Assembly: GCA_025464045.1 (NCBI GenBank)
Contig: JAODBQ010000270.1
Coordinates: 1 to 5,130, forward strand
Origin: Ilumatobacteraceae bacterium
Lineage (GTDB): Bacteria; Actinomycetota; Acidimicrobiia; Acidimicrobiales; Ilumatobacteraceae
Reading direction: 5' to 3'
Length of the DNA stretch: 5,130 bases
Shown piece after piece: positions 1-5,130 of the stretch (position 1 is the stretch's first letter; the number at the start of each line of letters is the position of its first letter). A program made the translations under genes and the position numbers. The notes beneath the pieces were generated by a model. It saw only the letters and a list, made by a program, of their open reading frames with translations, did not search any database and was not told the origin of the DNA.

Positions 1-1488
1 TTCAAGGTGCTCGGCGGCGAGACCGAGCCGACCCTGGGCAAGGTCGTGCGCAAGGGCGGCTTCGGCTACCTCCCGCAGGACCCGCGCATCGACGCCGCGC
101 TCGAGGGCCGCGAGGCGATCACCCACGTGCTGTCCGGCCGTGGCATCGACGACCAGATGGTCCGCATCGAGAAGCTGCGGATCGCGATGGAGGAGGAGCC
201 GAGCGAGCGCAACGTGGCCCGCTACAGCCGCGCCCAGGACGAGTTCGCCTCGTCGGGCGGCTACTCGGCCGAGAGCGAGGCGCGCAGCATCGCCTCCGGT
301 CTCGGCCTGCCCGACGACCGGATGGAGCTGCCGATCAAGGTGCTCAGCGGTGGCGAGCGCCGGCGCGTGGAGCTCGCCAGGATCCTCTTCGCCGGCAGCG
401 ACGCGCTGCTGCTCGACGAGCCGACGAACCACCTCGACGTCGACGCGAAGACGTGGTTGCTGCAGTTCATGCGCACGTATCGCGGGGCGATGCTCGTGAT
501 CAGCCACGACCTCGAGCTGCTCGACGAGGCGATCACGCGCGTGATCCACCTCGACCGCCCGTACGAGGACTCCGTCGGCACGCTCGTCGAGTACAAGGGC
601 ACCTACACCCAGTACAAGACGTCGCGTGCACGTGACGAGGAGCGGCTCGCCAAGCAGGCCACCTTGCAGGGCAAGGAGATCGCCCGGCTGCAGACGATCG
701 TCGATCGCTTCGGGGCCAAGGCCACGAAGGCGGCGATGGCGCACAGCAAGGAGAAGCAGATCGCCCGCCTCGAGTCGCAGCGCGTGCACGTCGGTCCTGC
801 CGATCGTGCGATCCGGGTGCGCTTCCCCGACCCGCCGTCGAGCGGCATCACGGTCATCAACACGCGCAGCCTGTCCAAGGGCTACGGCGGACCACCCGTG
901 TTCGAGGACGTCTCGTTCGACCTCGGCCGCGGCGAGCGGCTGCTCGTGCTCGGCCTCAACGGGGCCGGCAAGACGAGCCTGCTGCGGATCCTCGCCGGCG
1001 AGACGCAGGCGAACGTCGGCGACTTCTCGTTCGGGCACAACGTCAACGTCGGCTACTACGCGCAGGAGCACGACAACCTGCTCGGCGACCGCACCCTGCT
1101 CGACAACATGCGCGCCGCCATCCCCGACGGGCTGATGTTCACCGAGACCCAGCTGCGCGGGCTGCTCGGGATGATGGGCCTCTCGGGCGAGAAGGTGTAC
1201 CAGGAGAGCGGCACCCTGTCGGGTGGCGAGAAGACCAAGCTCGCCCTGGCGATGCTGATGATCGGGCGCAACAACCTGTTGCTGCTCGACGAGCCGACGA
1301 ACAACCTCGATCCGCCGAGCCGGCAGTCCGTTGCCGACGCGCTCAGCGACTGGAAGGGCTCGATCATCTTCGTCAGCCACGACACCGAGTTCGTCGAGCA
1401 GCTCAAGCCGACGAAGGTGCTGCTCATGCCGGATGGCGACGTCGACTACTTCTCTGCGGACTGGTTGGAGCTCGTCTCCCTGGCATGA
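1..1488 (+). CDS. ABC-F family ATPase, Rv1473-like, 5'-truncated by the window edge
   Basis: This is a soluble protein with two ATP-binding cassettes and no membrane segments. ABC-F proteins of this layout bind the ribosome and act in translation or antibiotic protection rather than transport. Counting from the first visible residue, cassette 1 shows a Q-loop (YLPQDP, Gln26), signature LSGGERRR (115-122), Walker B ALLLDEPTNHLD (135-146) and switch SHD (168-170). A charged, probably helical linker spans about 195-275, the place of the P-site tRNA interaction motif. Cassette 2 has P-loop GLNGAGKTS (318-326), Q-loop Gln355, signature LSGGEKTK (406-413), Walker B LLLLDEPTNNLD (426-437) and SHD (459-461). 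The first P-loop is missing only because the window begins about there; the frame is open at base 1, so the GTG at base 7 is not the start. From memory it resembles M. tuberculosis Rv1473 (about 540 residues) along its length. Rv1473 has been annotated as a macrolide transporter ATPase, but export is not supported here. Whether it protects against a drug or has a housekeeping role cannot be told. Confidence 0.95.
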   Translation, partial: FKVLGGETEPTLGKVVRKGGFGYLPQDPRIDAALEGREAITHVLSGRGIDDQMVRIEKLRIAMEEEPSERNVARYSRAQDEFASSGGYSAESEARSIASGLGLPDDRMELPIKVLSGGERRRVELARILFAGSDALLLDEPTNHLDVDAKTWLLQFMRTYRGAMLVISHDLELLDEAITRVIHLDRPYEDSVGTLVEYKGTYTQYKTSRARDEERLAKQATLQGKEIARLQTIVDRFGAKATKAAMAHSKEKQIARLESQRVHVGPADRAIRVRFPDPPSSGITVINTRSLSKGYGGPPVFEDVSFDLGRGERLLVLGLNGAGKTSLLRILAGETQANVGDFSFGHNVNVGYYAQEHDNLLGDRTLLDNMRAAIPDGLMFTETQLRGLLGMMGLSGEKVYQESGTLSGGEKTKLALAMLMIGRNNLLLLDEPTNNLDPPSRQSVADALSDWKGSIIFVSHDTEFVEQLKPTKVLLMPDGDVDYFSADWLELVSLA

Positions 1489-1547
1489 CCCGAGGCCCGG
1501 GGGGTGGCGAGCACGTGCGCCCGCTGCGCTGCAGGCCGTGCGCAGCG

Positions 1548-1560
1548 AGCGTCATACGCT
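1548..1560. promoter_or_regulatory. Small palindrome AGCGT-CAT-ACGCT over the crotonase -10 box (possible operator)
   Basis: Two perfect 5-base half sites are separated by 3 bases, and the right half contains most of the putative -10 hexamer. A dimeric repressor binding here would block the promoter. No regulator gene is visible in the window. The half sites are short, so this is only a candidate. Confidence 0.25.
1555..1560 (+). promoter_or_regulatory. Putative -10 box TACGCT for a leaderless crotonase mRNA
   Basis: TACGCT fits the actinobacterial TANNNT -10 pattern and ends 8 bases before the ATG at 1569. Transcription would begin at or within a few bases of the start codon, giving a leaderless or nearly leaderless message. 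No clear -35 hexamer and no Shine-Dalgarno sequence is seen upstream, which agrees with that reading. An in-frame GTG at 1566 is a minor alternative start. Confidence 0.45.
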
Positions 1561-1568
1561 GCGCGGTG

Positions 1569-2444
1569 ATGAGCGAACAGCCGCACGCGCAGCCGCAACC
1601 GTCGACACCGGCATCGGCCGGGTTCTCCGTCGAGATCCGCGAGGGGGTCGCCACGGTCACGATCGACAACGGTCCGGTGAACCTGTTCGACCTCGAGCTG
1701 TACAACGGCCTGGCGGAGCTGTCGCACGTCCTCGCCGCCGACGACGACGTGCGCGTCGTCGTGCTGCGTTCGGCCAACCCGGACTTCTTCATCGCCCACT
1801 TCGACGTCGGGCTGATCCTCACGTTCCCGCCGGACATGCCCGCGCCGAAGGAGCTGAGCCCGTTCCACGCGATGTGCGAAGCGATGCGGACGATGCCCAA
1901 GGCGACGATCGCGGTGGTCGAAGGACGGGTGGGTGGCGGTGGCAGTGAGCTACTGCTGAGTTGCGACATGCGCTTCGCCGCGCTCGACCGGGCGATCTTC
2001 AACCAGCCCGAGGTCGCACTCGGGATCATCCCCGGGGGCAGTGGCACCGTGCGGCTCGGCCGGCTGATCGGACGGTCGCGTGCGCTGGAGGTGATCCTCG
2101 GGTGCGAGGACGTCGACGCGCGCACCGCCGAGGCGTGGGGGTGGGTCAACCGTGCGCTTCCGGCCGGCGAGCTGTGGCCGTTCGTCGATCGGCTCGCGGC
2201 CCGCATCGCCTCGTTCCCACCGATCGCGGTGCGCGAGGCGAAGGCCTCGGTGCTCAGCGTCGACAAGGAGATCGAGGCCGATCTGCTGGCCGAGGCGGCG
2301 GCGTTCAACCGCACGCTCGGCGACCCGCGCGCCCGTTCGGCGATGGAGCGGTTCCTGGCCGGTGGGGGTCAGAGCCCTGCGGCGGAGCTGCGCCTCGGCG
2401 CGTTCGCCGGGGAGCTCGGCGAACCGGCATCCGGCGCGCGGTGA
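1569..2444 (+). CDS. Enoyl-CoA hydratase/isomerase (crotonase) family protein
   Basis: This 291-residue protein has the crotonase fold, which acts on acyl-CoA thioesters. Hydration of an enoyl-CoA is the likely but unproven reaction. Residues 1-17 are rich in Pro, Gln and Ala and probably disordered; the fold begins near residue 18. The segment GRVGGGGSELLLSCD (119-133) carries Glu127, and FNQPEVALGIIPGGSGT (144-160) carries Glu148. These align with the two catalytic glutamates of classical hydratases (Glu144 and Glu164 in rat mitochondrial enzyme). The first oxyanion-hole loop reads FFIAHFDV (73-80), where classical enzymes have an AGAD-like sequence. I chose the ATG at 1569 because the -10-like box sits 8 bases before it and the fold starts soon after. 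An in-frame ATG at 1485 overlaps the ABC-F stop, but would add 28 Cys/Arg/Gly-rich residues unlike a crotonase. The ABC-F neighbour recalls the Rv1472 (echA12)/Rv1473 pair of M. tuberculosis. Substrate unknown. Confidence 0.9.
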   Translation: MSEQPHAQPQPSTPASAGFSVEIREGVATVTIDNGPVNLFDLELYNGLAELSHVLAADDDVRVVVLRSANPDFFIAHFDVGLILTFPPDMPAPKELSPFHAMCEAMRTMPKATIAVVEGRVGGGGSELLLSCDMRFAALDRAIFNQPEVALGIIPGGSGTVRLGRLIGRSRALEVILGCEDVDARTAEAWGWVNRALPAGELWPFVDRLAARIASFPPIAVREAKASVLSVDKEIEADLLAEAAAFNRTLGDPRARSAMERFLAGGGQSPAAELRLGAFAGELGEPASGAR

Positions 2445-2501
2445 ACTGCGACGGCAGCTCGGCGGTGTCGCCGGGGTCCGCATCGGCGACGGCGCCATTG
2501 G

Positions 2502-2507
2502 TACCCT
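2502..2507 (+). promoter_or_regulatory. Putative -10 box TACCCT for a leaderless cupin mRNA
   Basis: TACCCT matches TANNNT and ends 7 bases before the ATG at 2515, nearly the same geometry as at the crotonase gene. No Shine-Dalgarno sequence lies before this ATG. The box overlaps the 6-base palindrome GGTACC (2500-2505). A weak 5-bp inverted repeat, CGGCG/CGCCG, lies upstream at 2460-2473. The 70-base gap after the crotonase stop shows no other signal. Confidence 0.45.
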
Positions 2508-2514
2508 CGCAGCC

Positions 2515-3012
2515 ATGCCGGACGACGCCGAGGCCACCCACGATCTGCCCGACGACGGGTGGCGTCACAGCGGTGTGAAGGTGATCCCCGGCGACAGCCT
2601 CGACACCAACACCGCGCAGACACCGGGGATGAACCGGGCGGCGGCGATCAACGCGGCTCGCGTCGGGGCGCAGAAGCTGTGGGCCGGCACGGTGCACATC
2701 CATCCCGACGCCAAGACCGGCGCGCACCACCACGGGGCGCTGGAGAGCGTGATCTACATCGTCAGCGGCCGGGCGCGGATGCGGTGGGGCGAGCACCTCG
2801 AGTTCACCGCCGAGGCCGGGCCCGGCGACTTCATCTTCATCCCCCCGTACGTGCCGCACCAGGAGATCAACGCCAGCGCTGACGAGACCCTGCAGTGCGT
2901 GCTGGTCCGTTCGGACAACGAGGCGGTGGTCGTCAACCTCGACATCGAGCCGGTGGAGAAGCCCGCCACCGTGCTGTGGATCGATCCGATCCACGAGAAC
3001 GGCGGGGTGTAG
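2515..3012 (+). CDS. Single-domain cupin protein, probably metal-binding
   Basis: This 165-residue protein is a small beta-barrel cupin, close to the usual size for one domain. Cupin motif 1 is visible as GAHHHGALE (69-77) leading to YIVSG (81-85), with His71, His73 and Glu77 as likely metal ligands. Motif 2 is GDFIFIPPYVPHQEIN (104-119), with His115 as the fourth ligand. The gap between Glu77 and Gly85 is seven residues, against six in the textbook motif. A full ligand set suggests a bound metal, but cupins range from dioxygenases and isomerases to sensors and storage proteins, so no reaction is assigned. The segment TPGMNRAAAI (36-45) looks like a conserved N-terminal feature of an uncharacterised bacterial cupin group I recognise from memory. 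There is no signal peptide or DNA-binding domain. The start is supported by the -10-like box 7 bases upstream. The stop lies 18 bases from the stop of the convergent gene. Confidence 0.93.
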   Translation: MPDDAEATHDLPDDGWRHSGVKVIPGDSLDTNTAQTPGMNRAAAINAARVGAQKLWAGTVHIHPDAKTGAHHHGALESVIYIVSGRARMRWGEHLEFTAEAGPGDFIFIPPYVPHQEINASADETLQCVLVRSDNEAVVVNLDIEPVEKPATVLWIDPIHENGGV

Positions 3013-3030
3013 TCGGGCCGCGCTCCCGCG
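3013..3030. other. 18-base gap between convergent genes, no terminator seen
   Basis: The cupin and the - strand unknown gene end tail to tail here. There is no strong hairpin and no T-run on either strand. The two transcripts therefore probably overlap at their 3' ends unless termination is Rho-dependent or inside the coding regions. Confidence 0.6.
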
Positions 3031-4764
3031 TCAGCGGATGACGGGGGCGATGAGCTCGGCAACCGTGAAGTCGATGCCCGGTGTGGTGCCGGCGCCCATC
3101 GGATCGTGACGGGTCAGCGCGAGGTCGATCAGTGCGCCATGCTGGTCGAGTTCGTTGGCGATCGTGTCGCTCGCGGTGCGCCGGACCGTCGGTGCCTCGT
3201 GCACCCGGTCGAACGCATGGACCGCCTGGACGGCTCGGATCTGCTCGCCGATGGTGTGCGTGCGGGACCTGGTCGTGGTGCCGACGCCGAAGACGGGCGC
3301 CTCCTCCCGCGTCGCATCGACGCGCTGCTCGACGCGGATCGCCGGCCTGACGGTGACGTTGCCGTCCCAGTGGTCGGGGGTGCAGGCGACGTCGATGCCG
3401 CTCGACCAGACCCACCCGCCGGCGAGCGAGCAGACGACCGGCATCGGGAACCCGATCGGCACCTGGTCGAGCACGTAGTGGCGGCGGCACGTCGTGCCGT
3501 CGTCGTGGATCGTCATCCGGGCCATGTGGCCGACGCGGCGCGTGCTCGCGAACTGCCCCGGTTCGCCCGGGACCATCACGAGGCCGGCGACGTCGAACGT
3601 GATCGGACCCTCCTCGAACAACGTGGCCAGGCGGGTGAAGCTCTCGGCGCCGATCGTCGACATGAAGCGTGAGGCGACGCCGGCGCGCAGCTCGACGTCG
3701 GAATGCTGCAGCTCGACGTTGCGGGCCGCGGTCACGAACCGGTCGTGCGGCGGGAGCGGCTGTGGGTTGAGCGCGACCGCGTCGGCGACGGTGACGAACA
3801 CCGCGTCGTCGGGCGCAACGAGCCGAGGCCGCACGCGGGCGGCAGCGGCGGGCGTGGTCGTCGCCGAGCTGACGGCTGCCATCGCGTTGTCGGCGAACAA
3901 CCGGTCCGTGGCGCGCAGCGCCTCGCGCACCCCGGGGAGCACGGGCGTGCCGAGCGCCGCCGGCCAGGTGATGTCGCCCTCGATCGTGCCACTGCGGTCG
4001 TAGCCGCGGGCGACGAGCATCAGGTCGAGGCGGTCGGCAGGGGCCCCGGGGAGGCTGAGCCCATGGAGACCGCCCTGTCCGTCGAGCCGGTCGACGACGG
4101 CGGTGAGGAACCAGAAGCCTTGTCCCGCGAGCTCCTGCAGCTTGTCGTTGAGCGGCGTCAGCTGCGGGTTGACGAACGACGCGAAGTCGGTGCCGGCGAT
4201 GAACTGCTCGAGCACCTGCACGAGTCCGTCGCCGAAGAAGAACGCCCAGATGTCGTTGAACACGAACACCACGTCGGCGACGAGGTTCTGCGAGTCGATG
4301 TGCGGCGACAGGACCCGGATGTGGGTGAAGCCGGTCGCGTGCAGTGCGCCGGTCGTCGGGGGCAGGTCGATGCGGTAGGTGAGTTCGAGCGCGAAGTCGA
4401 ACGAGAATCGCGGATCCGCCCACTTGCCGAGCACCGTTGGCTGTGTCGAGGTGGCGCTGATCGAGCAGCCGCCGGTGGTCAGGTGCACGAGCAGGTCGCC
4501 GCTGTCGTCGCGGTCGATGCTCAGCGCGACGTCGTCGGCGATGTTGACGTCGATGTCGTACAACGTGATCCCAGAGGTGATCAGGTCGCCGGTGCCGAGC
4601 AGCTGGCCGAGCTGGGTGGTGAGCTCGTCGTGGTACTGCGACCAGGCCTGCTGCGCTGCTTCGCGCAGCATGTCGGGGAAGTAGTCGACGGGCACGAGCG
4701 GCCCACCGGTACCGCCGTCCGTCTCGGTCGCGAGGCCGACACCGCCGGCTACGGGGAATCCCAT
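3031..4764 (-). CDS. Uncharacterised two-part protein with an ALNPQPLPP motif
   Basis: I do not recognise a named family for this 577-residue protein. It has no Sec signal and no clear membrane helix, so it looks cytoplasmic unless exported another way. The N-terminal half (about 25-290) has a likely helix at 28-57, then many amphipathic strands. Residues 120-134 alternate hydrophobic and polar residues perfectly. A hydrophobic, aromatic-rich stretch lies at 161-190. This pattern would suit a lipid-binding beta structure such as a TULIP-like fold, which is inference only. An Ala/Thr/Pro-rich linker (about 291-316) leads to ALNPQPLPP at 331-339, a motif I recall from scattered bacterial hypothetical proteins. 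The C-terminal half (340-577) is also beta-rich and holds three of the four cysteines (Cys100, 426, 445, 461). The ATG at 4764 is chosen because GAGGAG stands 6 bases upstream. An in-frame ATG 11 codons earlier has no such site. Codon use matches its neighbours. It follows the SDR gene after 81 bases and may share its transcript. Confidence 0.9.
   Translation of the reverse strand: MGFPVAGGVGLATETDGGTGGPLVPVDYFPDMLREAAQQAWSQYHDELTTQLGQLLGTGDLITSGITLYDIDVNIADDVALSIDRDDSGDLLVHLTTGGCSISATSTQPTVLGKWADPRFSFDFALELTYRIDLPPTTGALHATGFTHIRVLSPHIDSQNLVADVVFVFNDIWAFFFGDGLVQVLEQFIAGTDFASFVNPQLTPLNDKLQELAGQGFWFLTAVVDRLDGQGGLHGLSLPGAPADRLDLMLVARGYDRSGTIEGDITWPAALGTPVLPGVREALRATDRLFADNAMAAVSSATTTPAAAARVRPRLVAPDDAVFVTVADAVALNPQPLPPHDRFVTAARNVELQHSDVELRAGVASRFMSTIGAESFTRLATLFEEGPITFDVAGLVMVPGEPGQFASTRRVGHMARMTIHDDGTTCRRHYVLDQVPIGFPMPVVCSLAGGWVWSSGIDVACTPDHWDGNVTVRPAIRVEQRVDATREEAPVFGVGTTTRSRTHTIGEQIRAVQAVHAFDRVHEAPTVRRTASDTIANELDQHGALIDLALTRHDPMGAGTTPGIDFTVAELIAPVIR
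3748..3774 (-). other. Codons for the ALNPQPLPP motif
   Basis: These nine codons encode Ala-Leu-Asn-Pro-Gln-Pro-Leu-Pro-Pro, residues 331-339 of the uncharacterised protein. They sit just after the low-complexity linker and just before the C-terminal half. The run is likely an extended or polyproline-type segment. Only one copy occurs in this protein. Confidence 0.85.
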
Positions 4765-4770
4765 TCGAAG

Positions 4771-4776
4771 CTCCTC
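4771..4776 (-). promoter_or_regulatory. Strong Shine-Dalgarno GAGGAG for the ALNPQPLPP protein
   Basis: On the - strand, GAGGAG is followed by a 6-base spacer (CTTCGA) and then ATG at 4764, which is near-ideal spacing. It decides the start in favour of 4764 over the in-frame ATG at 4797. It is the only clear Shine-Dalgarno site in the window, and it fits translation of a gene lying downstream in a longer transcript. Confidence 0.8.
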
Positions 4777-4793
4777 TTGATCGTGTGAACGCT

Positions 4794-4814
4794 GCAACGA
4801 CGCGCGGTCGTCGC
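4794..4814 (-). repeat. Hairpin in the gap between the SDR gene and the ALNPQPLPP gene
   Basis: In the - strand transcript, GCGACGAC can pair with GTCGTTGC around a 5-base loop, giving 8 bp with one G-U pair. It lies 29 bases before the downstream start codon and about 32 bases after the SDR stop. A second inverted repeat, ACACGT/ACGTGT (4823-4828 and 4841-4846), begins at the SDR stop codon itself. Neither is followed by a U-run, so they are not classical terminators. They could be processing or attenuation elements, or chance. Confidence 0.35.
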
Positions 4815-4845
4815 TGGCGGATACACGTTTCCGAGGCGCGACGTG

Positions 4846-5130
4846 TCAGCCGTGGACGCCGCCGTCGACGACGAACTCCTGACCGGTGCAGTAACTGGAG
4901 GCCTCGCTCGCCAGGAACAGCGCCATGTTGGCGATGTCCTCCGGTGTGCCGATGCGCGTCAGTGGGGTGAGCCGCTCGTTCTTGCGGCGCTTCGCCTCGT
5001 CGACGACCATCGGGAAGTCCGCCGTCATCGGGGTGGCGATGAGGCCGGGGTGGATGCTGTTGACCCGGATGCCGTAGCGGCCGAGCTCCTTCGCGGCCAC
5101 CTTCGTCATCCCCCGCACGGCCCACTTCGA
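4846..5130 (-). CDS. SDR family oxidoreductase, C-terminal part (5' end beyond the window)
   Basis: This is the last 94 residues of a classical short-chain dehydrogenase/reductase, an NAD(P)-dependent enzyme that interconverts alcohols and ketones. The visible protein opens with SKWAVRGMTK, whose first Lys is the active-site lysine of YxxxK; the catalytic Tyr lies just past the window edge. Next comes NSIHPGLIATPMT (24-36), the Asn-Ser-x-x-Pro-Gly stretch that contacts the cofactor. The end, TGQEFVVDGGVHG (82-94), is the usual SDR C-terminus. Full length would be about 250 residues, so roughly 60 percent is missing, including the Rossmann glycine motif and hence the cofactor preference. The segment resembles 3-alpha/20-beta-hydroxysteroid dehydrogenase-like and FabG-like SDRs, but substrate cannot be assigned from it. 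The frame is open to base 5130; the GTG at 5118 is internal. The ALNPQPLPP gene follows 81 bases downstream on the same strand. Confidence 0.93.
   Translation of the reverse strand, partial: SKWAVRGMTKVAAKELGRYGIRVNSIHPGLIATPMTADFPMVVDEAKRRKNERLTPLTRIGTPEDIANMALFLASEASSYCTGQEFVVDGGVHG

Larger units (their letters stand above)
1522..1564. repeat. 8-base repeat CGCTGCGC, two direct copies and one inverted, before the crotonase gene
   Basis: CGCTGCGC lies at 1522-1529 and again at 1557-1564. Its exact reverse complement GCGCAGCG lies at 1540-1547. The middle copy can therefore pair with either flank, giving two mutually exclusive 8-bp hairpins with loops of 10 and 9 bases. No T-run follows, so it is not a standard intrinsic terminator. 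In DNA this GC-rich, part of this could be chance. It sits in the 80-base gap between the ABC-F stop and the crotonase start. Confidence 0.5.

Noticed and set aside
1..9. Missing first P-loop of the ABC-F protein read as a truncated or broken gene
   Set aside because: The frame is open to the first base and starts with residues that normally follow the P-loop, so the window edge explains the absence.
1485..1568. Start of the crotonase at the ATG overlapping the ABC-F stop (ATGA), implying translational coupling
   Set aside because: The extra 28 residues are Cys/Arg/Gly-rich and unlike a crotonase N-terminus. The -10-like box lies inside this stretch and fits the ATG at 1569 better. It is not fully excluded.
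1424..2314. A 296-codon open frame on the - strand
   Set aside because: It is Ser/Arg/Ala-rich without motifs and lies antisense to the crotonase, whose catalytic motifs are clear.
3703..4788. A 361-codon open frame on the + strand
   Set aside because: It lies wholly opposite the ALNPQPLPP gene. Its product is a repetitive Glu/Val/Arg/Gly/Asp mixture with no motif, the usual antisense shadow of GC-rich codons.
4765..4797. Start of the ALNPQPLPP protein 11 codons upstream, at 4797
   Set aside because: The strong GAGGAG site would then be inside the coding region, and no comparable site precedes 4797.
4823..4846. Inverted repeat ACACGT/ACGTGT as a terminator of the SDR gene
   Set aside because: The stem is only 6 bp with a 12-base loop, overlaps the stop codon and has no U-run after it.
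2933..5125. A 730-codon open frame on the - strand spanning the unknown gene and the SDR gene
   Set aside because: Its translation is Arg/Pro/His-rich low-complexity sequence, as expected from the wrong frame of GC-rich coding DNA. The overlapping - strand frame carries the recognisable SDR motifs and the Shine-Dalgarno-supported gene.
1..5130. Mobile element, CRISPR array, toxin-antitoxin pair or defence system
   Set aside because: I found no terminal inverted repeats, regularly spaced direct repeats, transposase or recombinase motifs, or small paired genes. Codon use is uniform throughout.

Overview
This window is GC-rich, with third codon positions almost always G or C. It holds five protein genes packed with little spacing. 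Codon use, short TANNNT boxes placed 7-8 nt before start codons, and protein resemblances recalled from mycobacteria point to a high-GC actinobacterium. A non-mycobacterial lineage such as Acidimicrobiia is possible, but that finer placement is a guess. I see no rRNA, tRNA, CRISPR array, insertion sequence or integrase. No intergenic stretch exceeds 100 bases.

Layout. (1) Bases 1-1488, + strand: the last 495 residues of an ABC-F ATPase, cut off at the window's left edge just after where the first P-loop should be. (2) 1569-2444, +: a crotonase-fold enoyl-CoA hydratase/isomerase-like protein. (3) 2515-3012, +: a 165-residue single-domain cupin. (4) 3031-4764, - strand: a 577-residue protein of unknown function carrying the short motif ALNPQPLPP between two beta-rich halves. 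It converges on the cupin with only 18 bases between the stop codons. (5) 4846-5130, -: the C-terminal 94 residues of a short-chain dehydrogenase/reductase (SDR), cut at the right edge inside the YxxxK active-site motif.

How the genes may work together. The ABC-F and crotonase genes resemble the neighbouring M. tuberculosis genes Rv1473 and Rv1472 (echA12), as I recall them, so the pairing may be conserved in Actinobacteria. The crotonase and the cupin each seem to have their own promoter with a leaderless or near-leaderless start, so the + strand genes need not form one operon. On the - strand, the unknown protein follows the SDR gene after 81 bases and has a strong Shine-Dalgarno sequence, consistent with co-transcription. 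Nothing in the sequence shows a shared pathway for all five genes.

Most of the window is ordinary actinobacterial chromosome. The items that merit a second look are the ALNPQPLPP protein, the contrast between leaderless and Shine-Dalgarno starts, and the cluster of small inverted and direct repeats on the crotonase promoter. I did not find a convincing new defence or mobile system.
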